Source of the DNA: Vesta saturnalis
Lineage: Eukaryota; Arthropoda; Insecta; Coleoptera; Lampyridae
Length of the DNA stretch: 64,000 nt
Direction: 5' to 3'
Assembly: GCA_036346205.1 (NCBI GenBank)
Contig: JARFJB010000379.1
Location: forward strand, 3,247,001-3,311,000
Below the pieces are notes generated by a model, which made no database searches, was not told the DNA's origin, and saw only the letters and a list, made by a program, of their open reading frames with translations. Made by a program: the position numbers and the translations under genes. Position 1 is the first letter of the stretch. The number at the start of each line of letters is the position of its first letter. Shown here in pieces: positions 11,459 through 23,786 of the stretch.

Positions 11459-13600
11459 ATAGTATGGAAGAGGTATATCCTAAAACTAGTTTAAGAAACT
11501 ATTAAGTACTTAATACAAAATTGTCTACCGCTTATATGTAAAATAAGTAAACTATTTTAATTTATTCTTTTGCTTCGTTTCTGGACAGACTATAGTCACA
11601 GATCTACTCTGTGTTTGATTCTCAACATTCTAACATTTTGAATTTTACATTCGGTTAACGTTAACAAATCTAATCATTAAATATGGCATATGAGAACAAT
11701 ACATTTTTGACTATTTAAACAAAGTGGTACTTTACAAACTTGGATTGCTAACTTAGATCCTTAGGGTATGCACCCGATACAGTATCATAAAGTCCCCTTA
11801 TAATTTTAATAAAAAAAAAAATTTTAATAGACCTTGTTACAGACAAATTTGAAAATGGTGGTAACTAAATAAACGCTTGTTTATCGCAACAAAAAGAAAT
11901 AATCAAACACGTATTAAAAGGTTATATTAAATTTACCACATACAACAACCCTTACTGTATGTAAAATGAAAACAAAAGAACAAAATGTCATTTAAAAATC
12001 AGATCTCCCTGCCGTTACTTTCGTTTAAGTGTATACAACACGAATAATTAAGGATAATAAGTAAATTTACACAATCGTAAACTGCTCTATTCTTCGCGAT
12101 CATCTCCACATTATTGCTTCGGCTTCTAAACTTAATCCTTCAACATTATGCATATTTAATTTCAATTCCTTGGGTAAATTTAAACCTTTAGATTTATTGC
12201 GATTAATATTGGCGTCGTACATAAATCAACTAGAGTAGACTATACCATAATATATTGGTTGCATTGTTATTTCATCCTGTATCCTACGGCAATAATTATG
12301 CCTGCCATTATATCTTCTTAGGAGGGCAAAATGCAATTGGACAAGCACTGATTAAGTTATCAGATTGATTACTCCCTGAAGATAGTTTGCATATAAAATA
12401 AGTGGCAGGGTACGATGTATTGCACTATATAAAATCAATACTTTTGCTTTAAAACATGACTAGGAGAGAGTTAGATTGATGATGTACCATTTTTCTTTTT
12501 TGCGTCATTAACAATTATTTACTTGCTCAAAGTTCAAAGGTTGTTAATGCAAAACACGTTTATAGAGTCACAATAATTAGGGAAAACGAATTTTCAGGTT
12601 ATTTAACAATTGTTATCAACGTGTCTATTCAATGCAGCTAGACATAGTATATCAGATATTAAAATATCAACGCCATGTTGCAGTTCTCATTTTAATTTTA
12701 ATACCATTAGTTCGACACGTCAGCGAAAAACATGACATGCGTTTAATACAATTTTTTTGACACGCGATTTTTAATGCTCAAAGAATAAAGGATAAAAAAT
12801 ACCAATTTAGTCCAACTTTTACTTTTCAACTCCATCGTTGGTAAAAATAAAAGGGCGAGCTAAATCATTGCATTAAAATGCGTTTTTTGAAAAAAAAATT
12901 TAGAGTTATGCAATTTAGTACAGCACCTTTTCGAATTGGTAAATCATATAAAGAATACTTGTATTTCAGACATCACAATGGAGCATTTCACTGGAGCTTT
13001 GAATATGTTGATATTCAAAGACATAAAATTGCTAAATTCCCTAGCTTTTCGCATTAGAAACTTATTCGTAGATTTCTTAAGGTTTTTCTTAAGTTGTCAA
13101 GAGAATCCTAAATGTAGGACAGACGTCTTACTAATATGAAAGTATTACTATTAAATATAATAATTCAAAAAAGATTTTATTTGTAGTTTTAAATTTTGTG
13201 CAAAAATTAATTCAAACTCTTGACAGTACGACGAGATCAACAGACACGGTCAGTTCATTTAATTGTTTACATACATGAAGTATAACTCCAAACATTTGAC
13301 AAGAATAAAACAATTTGTAAGAGAATATTTTATAGACGACTATATCAGAAAATTTAAAGTGATGAAAAGATTCTCAACTTATTGTTGATCGAAACTATCC
13401 TTGGCAGCGGATTAATTATTGCACAATTTCGTTTTTGTTCTTACTTGATGTTTATACATTAAAGTGAACATCAGCGGATGTTGAATTTTTCTTCGTTCCA
13501 AACACACAATGTATCTACTGTTGGCTTTTGTAAGAGATACATAATTTTTTGTCAAAAAATACTAAGGCTCATAATAACACCGATAACGATTTATGGCAAA
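11459..13600. other. Intergenic, nothing recognised
   Basis: AT-rich sequence with a poly-A run near 11811. The open frame at 12936-13139 has no recognisable motif and I do not call it a gene. Confidence 0.5.
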
Positions 13601-13619
13601 TGATTAAATCCTTCCCCGT

Positions 13620-16030
13620 TTGGTTTTCGGGGTGGCCGGAACCCAATCGACATCGGTCACTCACTTTCTGATCCATTATTTGAACATACTTAGTATCAGG
13701 TTTCATCTTAATGCGTGCCTATTTCAAGGAAAACAATGCTTGAAAGACGTTTTCTTTCTTGGGAAAATAGAATTTGTCGTGATTTGGTTCAAACATTCAG
13801 TACTAAATATTGCGAAATTCTACTGTTGTATCTATAGGTCTACCAATGACAATAACTTTCATTACCATAGTTTGAATGTAGACAATCTTCTGTTTTAGTT
13901 TCTATCTTATGTTATCTCAATTTTGCGACATTTCAATTTTCATAACTCTAATTGGCTCCAAATCTACCACGAATCCTGTGATCTTCCACTAATGATTTCG
14001 GAACCCACAAGAATCCCTGATAACCATAATCATACTCCACATCTTTTAGACCTCTTTCTTACATCAAACTCACATGTTTATAAAACTAAGACTATCTGGT
14101 CATTGTCTAATAGAAATAATTTCTAATGTTGCTAATCATCTGTTGTTCACAACACTAATAGAACCTAGTGGTGTTTTAAGTCAGCCAAATAGCATGATCT
14201 ACGGGATTTCTTGCGACCTTCCCAAGGCGTAGATATTGTTTTAAGTCACCCTCATCTTCTGATGCAATACCTTCCAAAAATAAATCTTGTACCAAATAAA
14301 ACGGTCGAATCATACAGAAGAGGTGTCGGTGCTAGAAATATCTGGACAAGTTTTATCACTAAAGTTAAAACGTTGTTGAGAACAACGAAAATGCAATGAA
14401 CTAGTTGTATGTAATTAAAAATTATTATTAATTTTATTAAATACATAAATAAAAAGTTTACCTCGAGTAGGATTTGAACCTACGACCTGTACTTTGCTAG
14501 AGTACCGCGCTAAGTTATATGTACTTTGGGCAGTCGTAAATTTTGGCCTTTAGCTAAATCCATCAGTTTGATGCATCTTCATTGCTCCCATGACATCTTT
14601 TGACGGATCTGTATTATTCGACTCTGTAGACAAAACCTTTTTGTGGATTTATTTGCATCAAACTTGTGTCTTAATGATTTTGGAAAGGATGTGCCACTAG
14701 TCAACTCTCCTTCATACGCCAATTCCATGATTCTCATAAGGCGGCTGGCCTAGACGGTATCCCAGCTATTATCTTAATTGTTCTCCCGAACTAGCCAGTC
14801 ATATCTAAGATCTACTCGATCTCATGTTCCATCATGGAAGTTAGCAAATGTTCAACTTATTTCCAAAAAAGGCGACAAGATTAATTCCTCTAACCAGCAA
14901 ACAATTGCCATCACTTTCATTTTGTCTAAAGTTATGGAAAACGCGATCAACCAGCAATTACTTTCTTTCCTTGAATCTAACAAACACCTTGCAGTCACCA
15001 CGAATATGGTTTTAAGAAGAGTCGTTCAACATATGATCTTCTTTCGTATGTGACTCAAGTATGACATGTGTTTACTTTCCAAACTTATCCCATTTGGGTT
15101 AACTGATATACTCACCAAATGAATTTCCTGATTTCTTGATAAAAGGCGGATACATGTCGTAGTTGATGACTTCTTTTTAAAGAAATTGACATTAACCGCA
15201 GGCGTGCCAAGGGGATCAGTGATAGCCCTAAACTTTTTCTGCTTTGCATAATTGATCTCATTTCTTCGCTTACCCGATCTATTGCTGTTCAGGCGACAAC
15301 ACTCTTCAATGTGGTTCATCTCAGTCCACTTTTAATACTAATCCACCTTCTATATCAAATCAAGATATTAAAGTTAAAATAACCGTTTCAATCTACAGAG
15401 GCATACAACGTATCATTGAATGGGGAAGTAATAGTCCAGTTAAATTTAATGCTAGCAAAACTCAGTGTTGCCTTGTGTTCGCCAAAAAGATCAATCATTT
15501 CCCGTTGTACGTATGAATGACTCAGACTTTAAATTTACAGACTCTATCACTATGTTAGGAATGACTATATCTTCTAATGTATCATGGGTTGACCATTTTC
15601 TGTTGACTTCTAAAGCAGCTGCTCGTACAATAGGCTTTTCGTACAGATACAACGACGACTCTTTCTGCTATATAAGGCCTAAATTTGACCTCATCTAGAA
15701 TATAATACTCATCTTTGGGTTAGTACTCCCCAATACGCTCCCGACATCGTTGGTCATATTCAAAGAAAAACTTATAAATGACCGGTCCTTAACGTCTCAC
15801 ATACAGTCCCGTGAGCATAGAAGAATCCTTTGTTTGTACTATTACCACTACATCATCAATACGCAGCACAAATTTGAAATTGTACGAAACGGGCGCAATC
15901 CACATTCTTCTACATGGTTTCTAAAGTCTGGGATGATCTTCCTAGTTCTCTCACTTACGACATGAAAAAATTTAGGGTAGCCGATCATAGGTATTTATTG
16001 GCAATTCGAAATACCTCATGTGCATCCTGA
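13620..16030 (+). pseudogene. Non-LTR retrotransposon ORF2 (Jockey-like), degenerate
   Basis: This is a decayed endonuclease-reverse transcriptase of a LINE-type retrotransposon, spread over all three frames. The endonuclease domain shows at 13823-14126: a YRSTNDNNF phrase, then FNFHNSNW (the usual GDFN motif has lost its GD), then SEPTRIPDNHNHTPHLLDLF. Reverse transcriptase follows from about 14650: HKAAGLDGIPAIIL, SWKLANVQLISKKGDK, SKVMENAINQQLLSFLES. The thumb region at 15465-15698 has FTDSITMLGMTISSNVSW and KAAARTIGF. The C-terminal part (SHIQSREHRR) runs to a stop at 16030. The YADD box is not readable in the broken part between 15060 and 15460. A tRNA-like repeat is inserted at 14405-14515. 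Clade is given as Jockey-like from motif wording only. Confidence 0.8.
14405..14515 (-). repeat. Truncated tRNA-like repeat inside the LINE
   Basis: On the minus strand this carries the 3' two thirds of the tRNA-like sequence found whole at 54609-54682, plus its AT-rich trailer. The anticodon arm and T arm are intact (loop CTAGCAA), but the copy stops in the D arm after gcgctaa, losing the 5' acceptor. The trailer (aattaaaaattattattaat) is shared with the 54-kb copies. It interrupts the retrotransposon reading frame, so it is probably a later insertion. Confidence 0.7.
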
Positions 16031-16865
16031 TAAGTGTTCCTTAGTGAATTAGCAAGTTAGACCAAACCTAGCCTACTCACAAACACAATTATTAAAAAAC
16101 AGGTTTCTATAACATTTCTATACTCTTTGTAGTAAGGTTACATAATTCTAATATTTACAATTTGATTTGTAATATATTTTTTAAGAATTACAATATGCCT
16201 TACTTCTTTTTTATGCAAAAAATCCTTGGTGTAAATACTATGACGTCACATTGGGATCTCCTGAATTGAGTTTATTTTGTAAGCTCTAAGCCCAAATGCG
16301 TAAATTTACTTGATTATAAATAATCAAGGGCGGATTGTGAATCTTCGGTTTGAACTCCAAGCAACATTGACATGACCGCTTAGAATTTAAACTGATCCAA
16401 GCTGCAAAAATGTCCTTGTCTATTGGACTGTATTAAAACCCGTTGAAAACAATGGACAATAAAAAGTTTTAGATATTTTTGAGTGATCGAACCATAATCA
16501 AAAGAATGCCATGTCTGATGTTAAAATAACTACTATAAATCAACATATATAAGAAGATTTTTTAGATGAATCTCATAAAACTGCTAAATATCTTAATTAC
16601 AACTACGTTCTCCAAGCGTCGTGGGACGTTAACGATAGTGTCACTTAATTATGATCAATATAGGAGGTGAACATCTCCAATTGGTATGCTATCATTTAGT
16701 GAAAAGAGATTTGAAAAAGTGTACTATCTTTATTTACCTTTTATGTAAATTGAAACGTTTCGATAACAATTACAGCTATCGTCCTCAGTAAATGGTAATA
16801 TCGTTTACTTTTGTGAATTAATTGTTGTAACTAATTAAAAGGCAGCACTAGTATATACACGGACT
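16031..16865. other. Intergenic, nothing recognised
   Basis: AT-rich spacer between the LINE fragment and the hAT remnants. No supported feature. Confidence 0.5.
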
Positions 16866-17560
16866 CAGGCCAGCGCGTGCAACCGGTGCACTTGCACCGG
16901 GCGGCAAGTTTTAGGGGCGACAGTTTGACTCCGAGATACATTTATATCATAAAATATGAAAACAATAATTTTGCAGTGAATACTTATTTATTTATACAGA
17001 TTTCAGAACATAATTAAACAAGATAACTGAAACTGATAATGAAAAATACGTTTTATGGAAACAATATCAAAACATTTTTTTATTATTTTGAATTTAATTG
17101 AGGATATTTTGCCATTTTTAAAACCTCCTTCTTATCTAATAGAAAGTTGTATAAACTAGAATAGTCCATTTTGAAATTGTACTTGCATGATTGCAGAAAG
17201 TATCTCCACTCGCATCTTGTTTCTTTTGTCCGTCCATTGGATGTTCATGAGCGAAAAGATTCTGTCTGTATTACCACTATGCACTCGGCTTCATTGTCAT
17301 ATCGTCCCTTTTTAATGTAGTTCCACTCTCTGGAATACTCCTCTATAAACTTACGCTTGGGCATAATTAGTGTCAATTACGATAATATAAAATTAAAGAT
17401 CACTCAACAAACGTAGGTCTGACTCTGACTAGCCGGCAGTGACACTGAACGACTGAACTCATCACTCGCGCTCACTGTTGTCTTTGCAGCGTTGGCAGAG
17501 CGGGAGATGGGCAACAGTGTAGCCACCATTCCAGCCTACGCCGGCAGCACAGTATCCAGT
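16866..17560 (-). mobile_element. Internally deleted hAT element
   Basis: A GC-rich left border (ccggtgcacttgcaccgggc at 16885) and a GC-rich right border (gcctacgccggcagcac near 17534) enclose a short minus-strand reading that joins the N-terminus and C-terminus of a hAT transposase. The borders pair only poorly as inverted repeats (caggccagcg against gccggcgtaggctgg), and no 8-bp target duplication is clear, so the exact limits are approximate. The structure is that of a non-autonomous deletion derivative of a full-length hAT element. Confidence 0.6.
17083..17364 (-). pseudogene. hAT transposase, N-terminus fused to C-terminus
   Basis: The reading starts at a Met at 17364 with MPKRKFIEEYSREW and YIKKGRYDNEAEC, the usual opening of BED/hAT transposases just before their zinc finger. 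It then passes straight, with a frame change, to NTDRIFSLMNIQWTDKRNKM, which corresponds to the conserved C-terminal hAT dimerisation block (ERxFSxMxxxxTDxRNxM). A second frame change leads to LYNFLLDKKEVLK, the extreme C-terminus, with a stop at 17083-17085. The catalytic core of several hundred residues is missing. The fusion point falls at about 17275-17290. Confidence 0.65.
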
Positions 17561-17679
17561 ATATAGCTTAGTGGTAGCCACTATCGCACATTCCATGCAT
17601 AATAACTTGATGGAATATATTCCTTGAAGTTATATTATAAATTAGGAAGTTTTTATTTATATTTAAATTCGAAAAACCA

Positions 17680-17784
17680 ACGTAAATACGGGACATTTCG
17701 ACTTCCCGGGAGACTTTTTCGGGACATCGGATACGATTATTAAAAAACGGGACAATCCCGTTTTTACGGGACGTTTGGCCACCC
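17680..17784. repeat. CCCG-rich terminal repeat of another hAT-type element
   Basis: The segment contains repeated gggac/gtccc motifs (cgggacatttcg, cgggacaatcccg, cgggacgttt) and ends ggccacccta, a terminus style seen in hAT-like elements. It includes a small internal hairpin (aacgggacaatcccgttttt). The opposite end was not found. Confidence 0.5.
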
Positions 17785-18040
17785 TATCCTAACCTCAGCT
17801 TTGCCTTAAGAATCTTGTTGACCTTGTCAGTAAGTGAGGCAAGTGGAGAAAGGAACTTTTCTAAATTGAAAATAATTAAAAATTTCCTACGTTCCACAGC
17901 CACCTAAGCTAGCCGTTTGGCTCCATTAGATATAGAACATGAATTAGCAGAGAAAATGAATCTTAAAAATATTTTTCAGAAGTTTGCTAACTTAAAAGTA
18001 AGAAAAAAAAACATTTTTAGTTCTTTTACGAGGTTTGTTT
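17785..18040 (+). pseudogene. hAT transposase C-terminal fragment
   Basis: In one frame this reads PNLSFALRILLTLSVSEASG, then ERNFSKLKIIKNFLRST, one in-frame TAA, then PLDIEHELAEKMN and NIFQKFANLKVRK. That is the conserved hAT C-terminal dimerisation domain (SxxSGERSFSKLKxIKxxLRS). Only this last part of the protein is present, and the upstream side abuts the terminal repeat of a different element, so the fragment was probably cut by an insertion or rearrangement. Confidence 0.8.
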
Positions 18041-18100
18041 AATATATGTTAGGTTCTTTAATAGATATATGTTACTCACTCATTGTACAGCGATAGCGTA

Positions 18101-18198
18101 GCTATCGAAACGCGTTTGGTGTTTTTTAATTTTGTCTTGTACGTGGGTGTATTTTGTTTGTTACAGATCCTGCCACAGTTCCAATGTTCCAGATTTTT
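18101..18198 (+). repeat. Block shared (inverted) with the gypsy element at 29.5 kb
   Basis: The segment from gctatcgaaacgcgtt to ccagattttt matches the reverse complement of 29475-29564 with few differences. The copy here is 7-8 bp longer before the last 18 bases. In this copy a frame through the block stays open (AIETRLVFFNF...). It may be a fragment of a related LTR element or a separate repeat inserted in both places. Confidence 0.6.
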
Positions 18199-21100
18199 CA
18201 TTGTACTTACTATTTATTTTATAACACTGTTCGTGTTCAATGTAAATAATGTTCATTTAGTTACCTTATGCTTAGCGTCCTTTCCTTCTAATATAAAAAT
18301 AGTTGAAGTTTTACATTCTTGGGTGACTTTTAATGTGGGGGCACGTTTTTGCACCGGCTTTGATACGGTATTTTTCAAAGAGGGGAGTTTTGTCGCGTAA
18401 TTTAGAAACTCTAACTACATTGAATAGTTTGGGAGTTTTAAAAATGAATACACGATTAAGATTATTTGTACGAGCGCTAAATAATTATTTTCCCTCATCG
18501 CGACACATTCGGATTAGTTGTTTCATAAAAATAATCAATTGACCGCTTTCACTCTATTTAATGAAGACAAAAATAACACACTTAAGCGAATTAATTTTAC
18601 AATCGTTGCAGTATATGACCACCTTACAGGAACTATGAGTATATTAAATTACCCAATGCGTGGTATGTGTAGATAATGTTGAAAGGTAACATTCAGCAAC
18701 ACGTTTACATGCTGGGATTTCAAGTCAAATCAAGCTGTTAACATATTTAATTAACTCAGTTAATAATCAAGATTTAAATTTCAATAAGAGTTACATGATA
18801 ACTATTAATCAGATGTGTTGCATTAATTGAACCATGAGGTACAGTCATGTGTAAATCCATTCCAACACCTACAAAGTGATTTAATAAAGTTGTAAAAAAT
18901 TAATTAATTTAATGAAAAAAACATTTCACGTTCCATATCTAAAAACGGGATCCCTTGTGTGAAACAATAATGTACGTTTTCAGTTCGTTTTAAATGATGG
19001 AAAGAAGAAAATGAGAAAAGTACGGTTAGGTCGCGTATTAAAACAGGAAGTTGTACTACTACTGCTGCTGTCGTATTTTGAAAGTAAATCCATTTTTACA
19101 TGTCGACAGCACGCGCGCAATTTCGCTCTGTTATTTGATTTGTGAACGACTGCGCCTCTATCGATTTTATTATTAAAACATTTAATCCATTTGAAGTGCG
19201 ACAGAAACACCTAAAGCAGCAAAAAAAAAAACTAATTGCTAAGAGTTTTAAAATAGACTTTAGGTTTACAAATTGTTATTTCGATATTCATAATTTATGT
19301 CGCCAATTTTTAATAAACATACATCATTTATTTTGCAATTTTGTGTGCTAAATGAATTGTATGTTTTTAATTAGTTCGAGCCAATTAAGGTCTTTGTTTG
19401 CAATAATTATGTGCTCTATTGTTACTCAGACAGAATCGAAAATGAGAAACGATTTAGCTTTTGCTCTGGTATAAAATTTTTACTTGTAATGTCTTCCCTC
19501 AAGCTAAATTTAAATTAATTTCTGCACTTCATTGCACTTTTTTCCGAAAAGGAAATATTGCATAAAAGTAAATACGTAAATAATGAAAATCAACGTCAAA
19601 AGCTAGATGAGTTTATGAGCAAATAAATAAAAATAAATTTGGTTTGAGGAAGAGTACCTGTAAAATTAATCCTTAGCGTCAATTGTAGTGGACATTTTCT
19701 GGCTGAAAATAGTCATGTTGTCGCCAGATGGATTATTGTCGGTAATAAGTTTGTCAAAGAAGTCGGTATCGTTTGGTCCGATATTAAATTAAGTAAGCTA
19801 ATAACTTTTCTAAAATATACCTCATAAAGTATACTGTATTTTACAAGAAGTAAAATGTACAAGGTCAAACCTATTTTGCTATCTTGAACAATACGCAGTG
19901 ATCTAGAAATTCTGTCTTACTGATTGATTCATGTGATTGTAACTTATGATAATGTATAATACAGCGCCTTATTATTTAAAACAAGTCCTTAAAGCAATTT
20001 CATACAAAAATACGTGCAAATTCAATCCGATTTTTACATGGTAAGATATTGCGTTTTATGTTAGAAGACAAAGGTATACACAATATTAAATAACGTTCAC
20101 AACATAAATTTGTTTTTTAGCCATTAATGCAAATCAAAAACCATACAATAGTATAATAAAAAACAAGTTTCATAAGACCAGTCATGAAGCACGAATTCAA
20201 GTTTAAAAAACGAGTGGCACAGCCACGAGTCTTAAGAAACACTTTTTTATGCTATTTTTGTAACAAAAACAAAAATTGTTACTTCAGTTGATTTAGGGAT
20301 TTTTGTGGCGGTTGGTAATGTCTTAATTTTAAAAAGAAAATTTGATCTAGTCGCCTTTTGTTTTATCCAAATTCTTGCATGTACCTGAAATACCTGAAGT
20401 TGTCAAAAATACGGTCGCGACTTTGCTCACATCAAAGTTTTTGACACATTTTGTTATTACGCATGACATAATTCCGGATCAAGCTTTACCAACCTAAAAA
20501 TATTCGTAAAATGTTCCGTGAATTAACGGCGTTTCTTAATATGTCCATTACAGAATCAAAGTGAAAGCAAATTACAAAATTGTATATTATAATTATAAGT
20601 GATAAAAATGCATCTTTATACACGAGTGAGAAGTTTCAATCAAGAGCGTGTGTTGGCGCACGAGTGAATTGCAATTTCGCTCAAAATTTCGCCTACAAAA
20701 ATATTTGTTTCACAGTTTTCATTGATTTGCACGAAATTAACAAAAATGAATTTTAATTACAGCTGACAGCTGTCAAACTTACTCACTTGATAATATTTGA
20801 TTTCTGTCACCGAAAACAATAGTCCAAGGCACCTGAATAACTAGATATAGCAATTTCTAATTCAGTACTAAGGAGGCGTTTTAAGTGCTAGTAAGACATC
20901 TAACAGCATGTGTTACACTTACAAAACGGATTACCCCATCTGTTAGACATGTTATGAATGAGCACAATCTACCAAGAATACGTTCCCATTCCGGTATGTC
21001 ACTAAACGAACTCATTTAGTCGTTATCGAAATATCTCGGATTCGTATTCAGTATCTTAGAGATGTAGAAAGTCTTGCGTTCCCGATTTGAACTGAGTGGC

Positions 21101-23780
21101 GCCCTATGGTTAAAAAATTAGGTGTATTTCTGTTTTTCAACAAAATTATTTCTTACAGGTTATCGAAATAACCTGTTTACGGATTAAGTACATTCACATT
21201 ACGAGAAAGCTGCACTTTATTTACCGTAGCCGCCTCTCAAGAATAAAATATTAAGACGTTTTTTGTTCCTCACTGAAATAATTTTGAAATACCCAGTTTC
21301 CTAATGAAATGCGCTTACCGTTTCAAAAACGTTGGAGTGATCCATCAACTAAGAATAAACATGGTGTTTTTCCAGTTGCCGTTAAAATAATTGCTAAATC
21401 TACACAACCAGTTTACTAATTAAATACATTTCGCAAAATTTGCACTTTGTGGGTCGCAGAACAGCCCACTCCTCAAGAGCAGCCTTTGTTCTGCCTAATC
21501 ACTTCTTTATTAGGCGTGATTGGAATTTTCAGTTTCATAATTAACTGATCTTACCACTTTTACTGGCACTGACGAAGTACCACTTTTTCGAAATGGTGTG
21601 GATACGTTGTAAGAAAACTAATTATTTATTAGTATTTATAATACATAAGCCAAATAGAAAAAGCTCTTATTTTTTTTTAACCTAAGTTTGTTCTTAGTAG
21701 AGACTTAATTCCCAAACTGAACATTCCGAAATAGACAAATGAAGAAATCATTTTAACTGCAAATCTGAAAAACTACAAATTTATCAACCATAGTTCACTT
21801 TTAGGATATGGATTACTCTACTAACGATAAAGTCGTTTTTGAAATGGTGAGAGTACTTCAGTCAAGAACTGAACATTTCTATCTGTTGATGACAAAATAG
21901 AAATTTTTGAAAAACGGTAAGGGTACTTGATATACGAATACGGGATATTCCGATAGAGTGTGAACAAAGAGTTTATTTCGATGACCAAATGGAAAGGCTA
22001 GTATAATGACGTCGATTGCAGTTCGGAACTATCCATTTTGAGGGTATGTCACGTATCTATTAGATATTTTCGTTGCCATTAAATTACCTAATTAGTACTT
22101 AATTATGAAATAAGTTTGAAATCTCACAATAGTTTTTGTAAAAAGTTTCTCATAGTACACACTTAACTTGCTAAATTTTAACTTGGCAAAGTGTTTACTG
22201 TTTGTACCTGGCAAGTGTATAATAATACACATTTTACGCGTATACAATTCTTATCAATTTCAATTCCTAATGTTGTTTGTTTGAGCGATTTATGGTAGCC
22301 GATTAAAATGGGAAAAACATACGCCAGAAAAGTCATCAAGCTAAATCACATTCTAAGGAGTATTTAAAACTAGCCATTTGGAGAAGTATCGCATATAAAG
22401 AGAGTTAAAAATACAAGATATTTAAGATGACACTTATTAAGGGGATAAAAGGGGAAAAAGCATTAGAAGACGGGTTTCTCGGATTTACAAAGCCGCATAA
22501 TTTATCCATTAAAAAACAGCAGTAAGTTAAATTTTTCCACAAGAAGTATATGAACCCGTTTATTACTAGCAAATGTGTTCAGTTATTAGAGAAAACAACT
22601 TGGATGATCAGGGTTTCGCCTTTCTAAGGGAATCGTTGTGTTTTAGAAGCACTAGCACTAAAGCTATGGGAAACAAGCAAGAACTTAACTTGACAAAACC
22701 TAAATGATCAACCAAGAGCAAGTAAAGTTGGTAATGGACACCTTGAACAACCCTCAGTTTCCGGAATTTCAGATGACCATAACATATAAACTCAAGAACT
22801 CTTATTAGACATATGGCTGAAGTAGAAGCGGAAGAAGAGGTATTCTGCAAGGATTCTGTTAATGATATTGAAGGCAGGAACAAGACAAATAAGTATATGA
22901 ATCAAATAAACAAAGCTTGAACAAAATCAGATGTGAGTGAGTGGATACTGGTAGTTTGTGACGTAAACATTGGCCAAGTGGTCTCAGTGAACAAAGCAGC
23001 ATATTGGAAAACAACATACGAAAGGTGAGGTCGTTGGATTTGACTACTTTGAGTTCATTTATTTGGGGAGGAGCCTGAAGAAATAGGTTTTGTTAGGATC
23101 AGTGTCGTTAATTATGCCTCTCGCAGAGTCAATTTTCACCGATTCGGTGTCACTTTTACTGGTTATAGTAGTCAATAAGCTGCATGTCTAAGTGTTTTAA
23201 GCTACCATAGGATATTTTTTAATTATTCGTTTATAATAAAAAAACTTACCCCAGATTCTATTTCTATTGACTCATACCTAAACTTTAGGTAGTCATGGAC
23301 ACACGCCAATCCGGAAGCATACCGTATTAAATGAAAACAAAATGGCAAGACACATTTACAGATCCATTTTTTCCCACATTACCGAATTATCCCTTAAACT
23401 TTCGCCACCCTACATCCATTCCAGCTTTATCTCAAACCCTCAATAATGCCGTTAAGCTAGGAGTCATGGCCAAATAACATTAACATTATGTTTGTGGAAC
23501 ACACCGAAAAATATCAGTTTCGCCCTAAGGCACTAAAATATAAAGAGAACGTCGTAAGCAAGGGGAAAATACAAAATAAGCACCCTAAAGATAATAATCA
23601 TAATATGTATTTCCTTTCGACACATATAAAGGTGTATAGGAATTGTCATAATGCATAGGTACATGCAGTGTACTTAAAAACGTATATAAAAATAACACAA
23701 GAGACTAACAATAAGGACAGCACGATTCAGTTACACTTGCAGCGAAGAGCAATCAACAAATTAGAAAGAAGTCTTAAAAT
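18199..23780. other. Long intergenic stretch, no gene seen
   Basis: I find no supported gene. Minor points: a short hairpin-like aacgagtggcacagccacga near 20209 and further cacgagtg boxes at 20621 and 20658, possibly the decayed ends of a small element; otherwise AT-rich sequence. Open frames at 18980-19351 and 22608-22883 show no domain or motif. Confidence 0.45.
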
Positions 23781-23786
23781 ATTCTT

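Noticed and set aside
22608..22883. 91-codon minus-strand open frame
   Set aside because: No domain or motif, typical chance open frame in this base composition.
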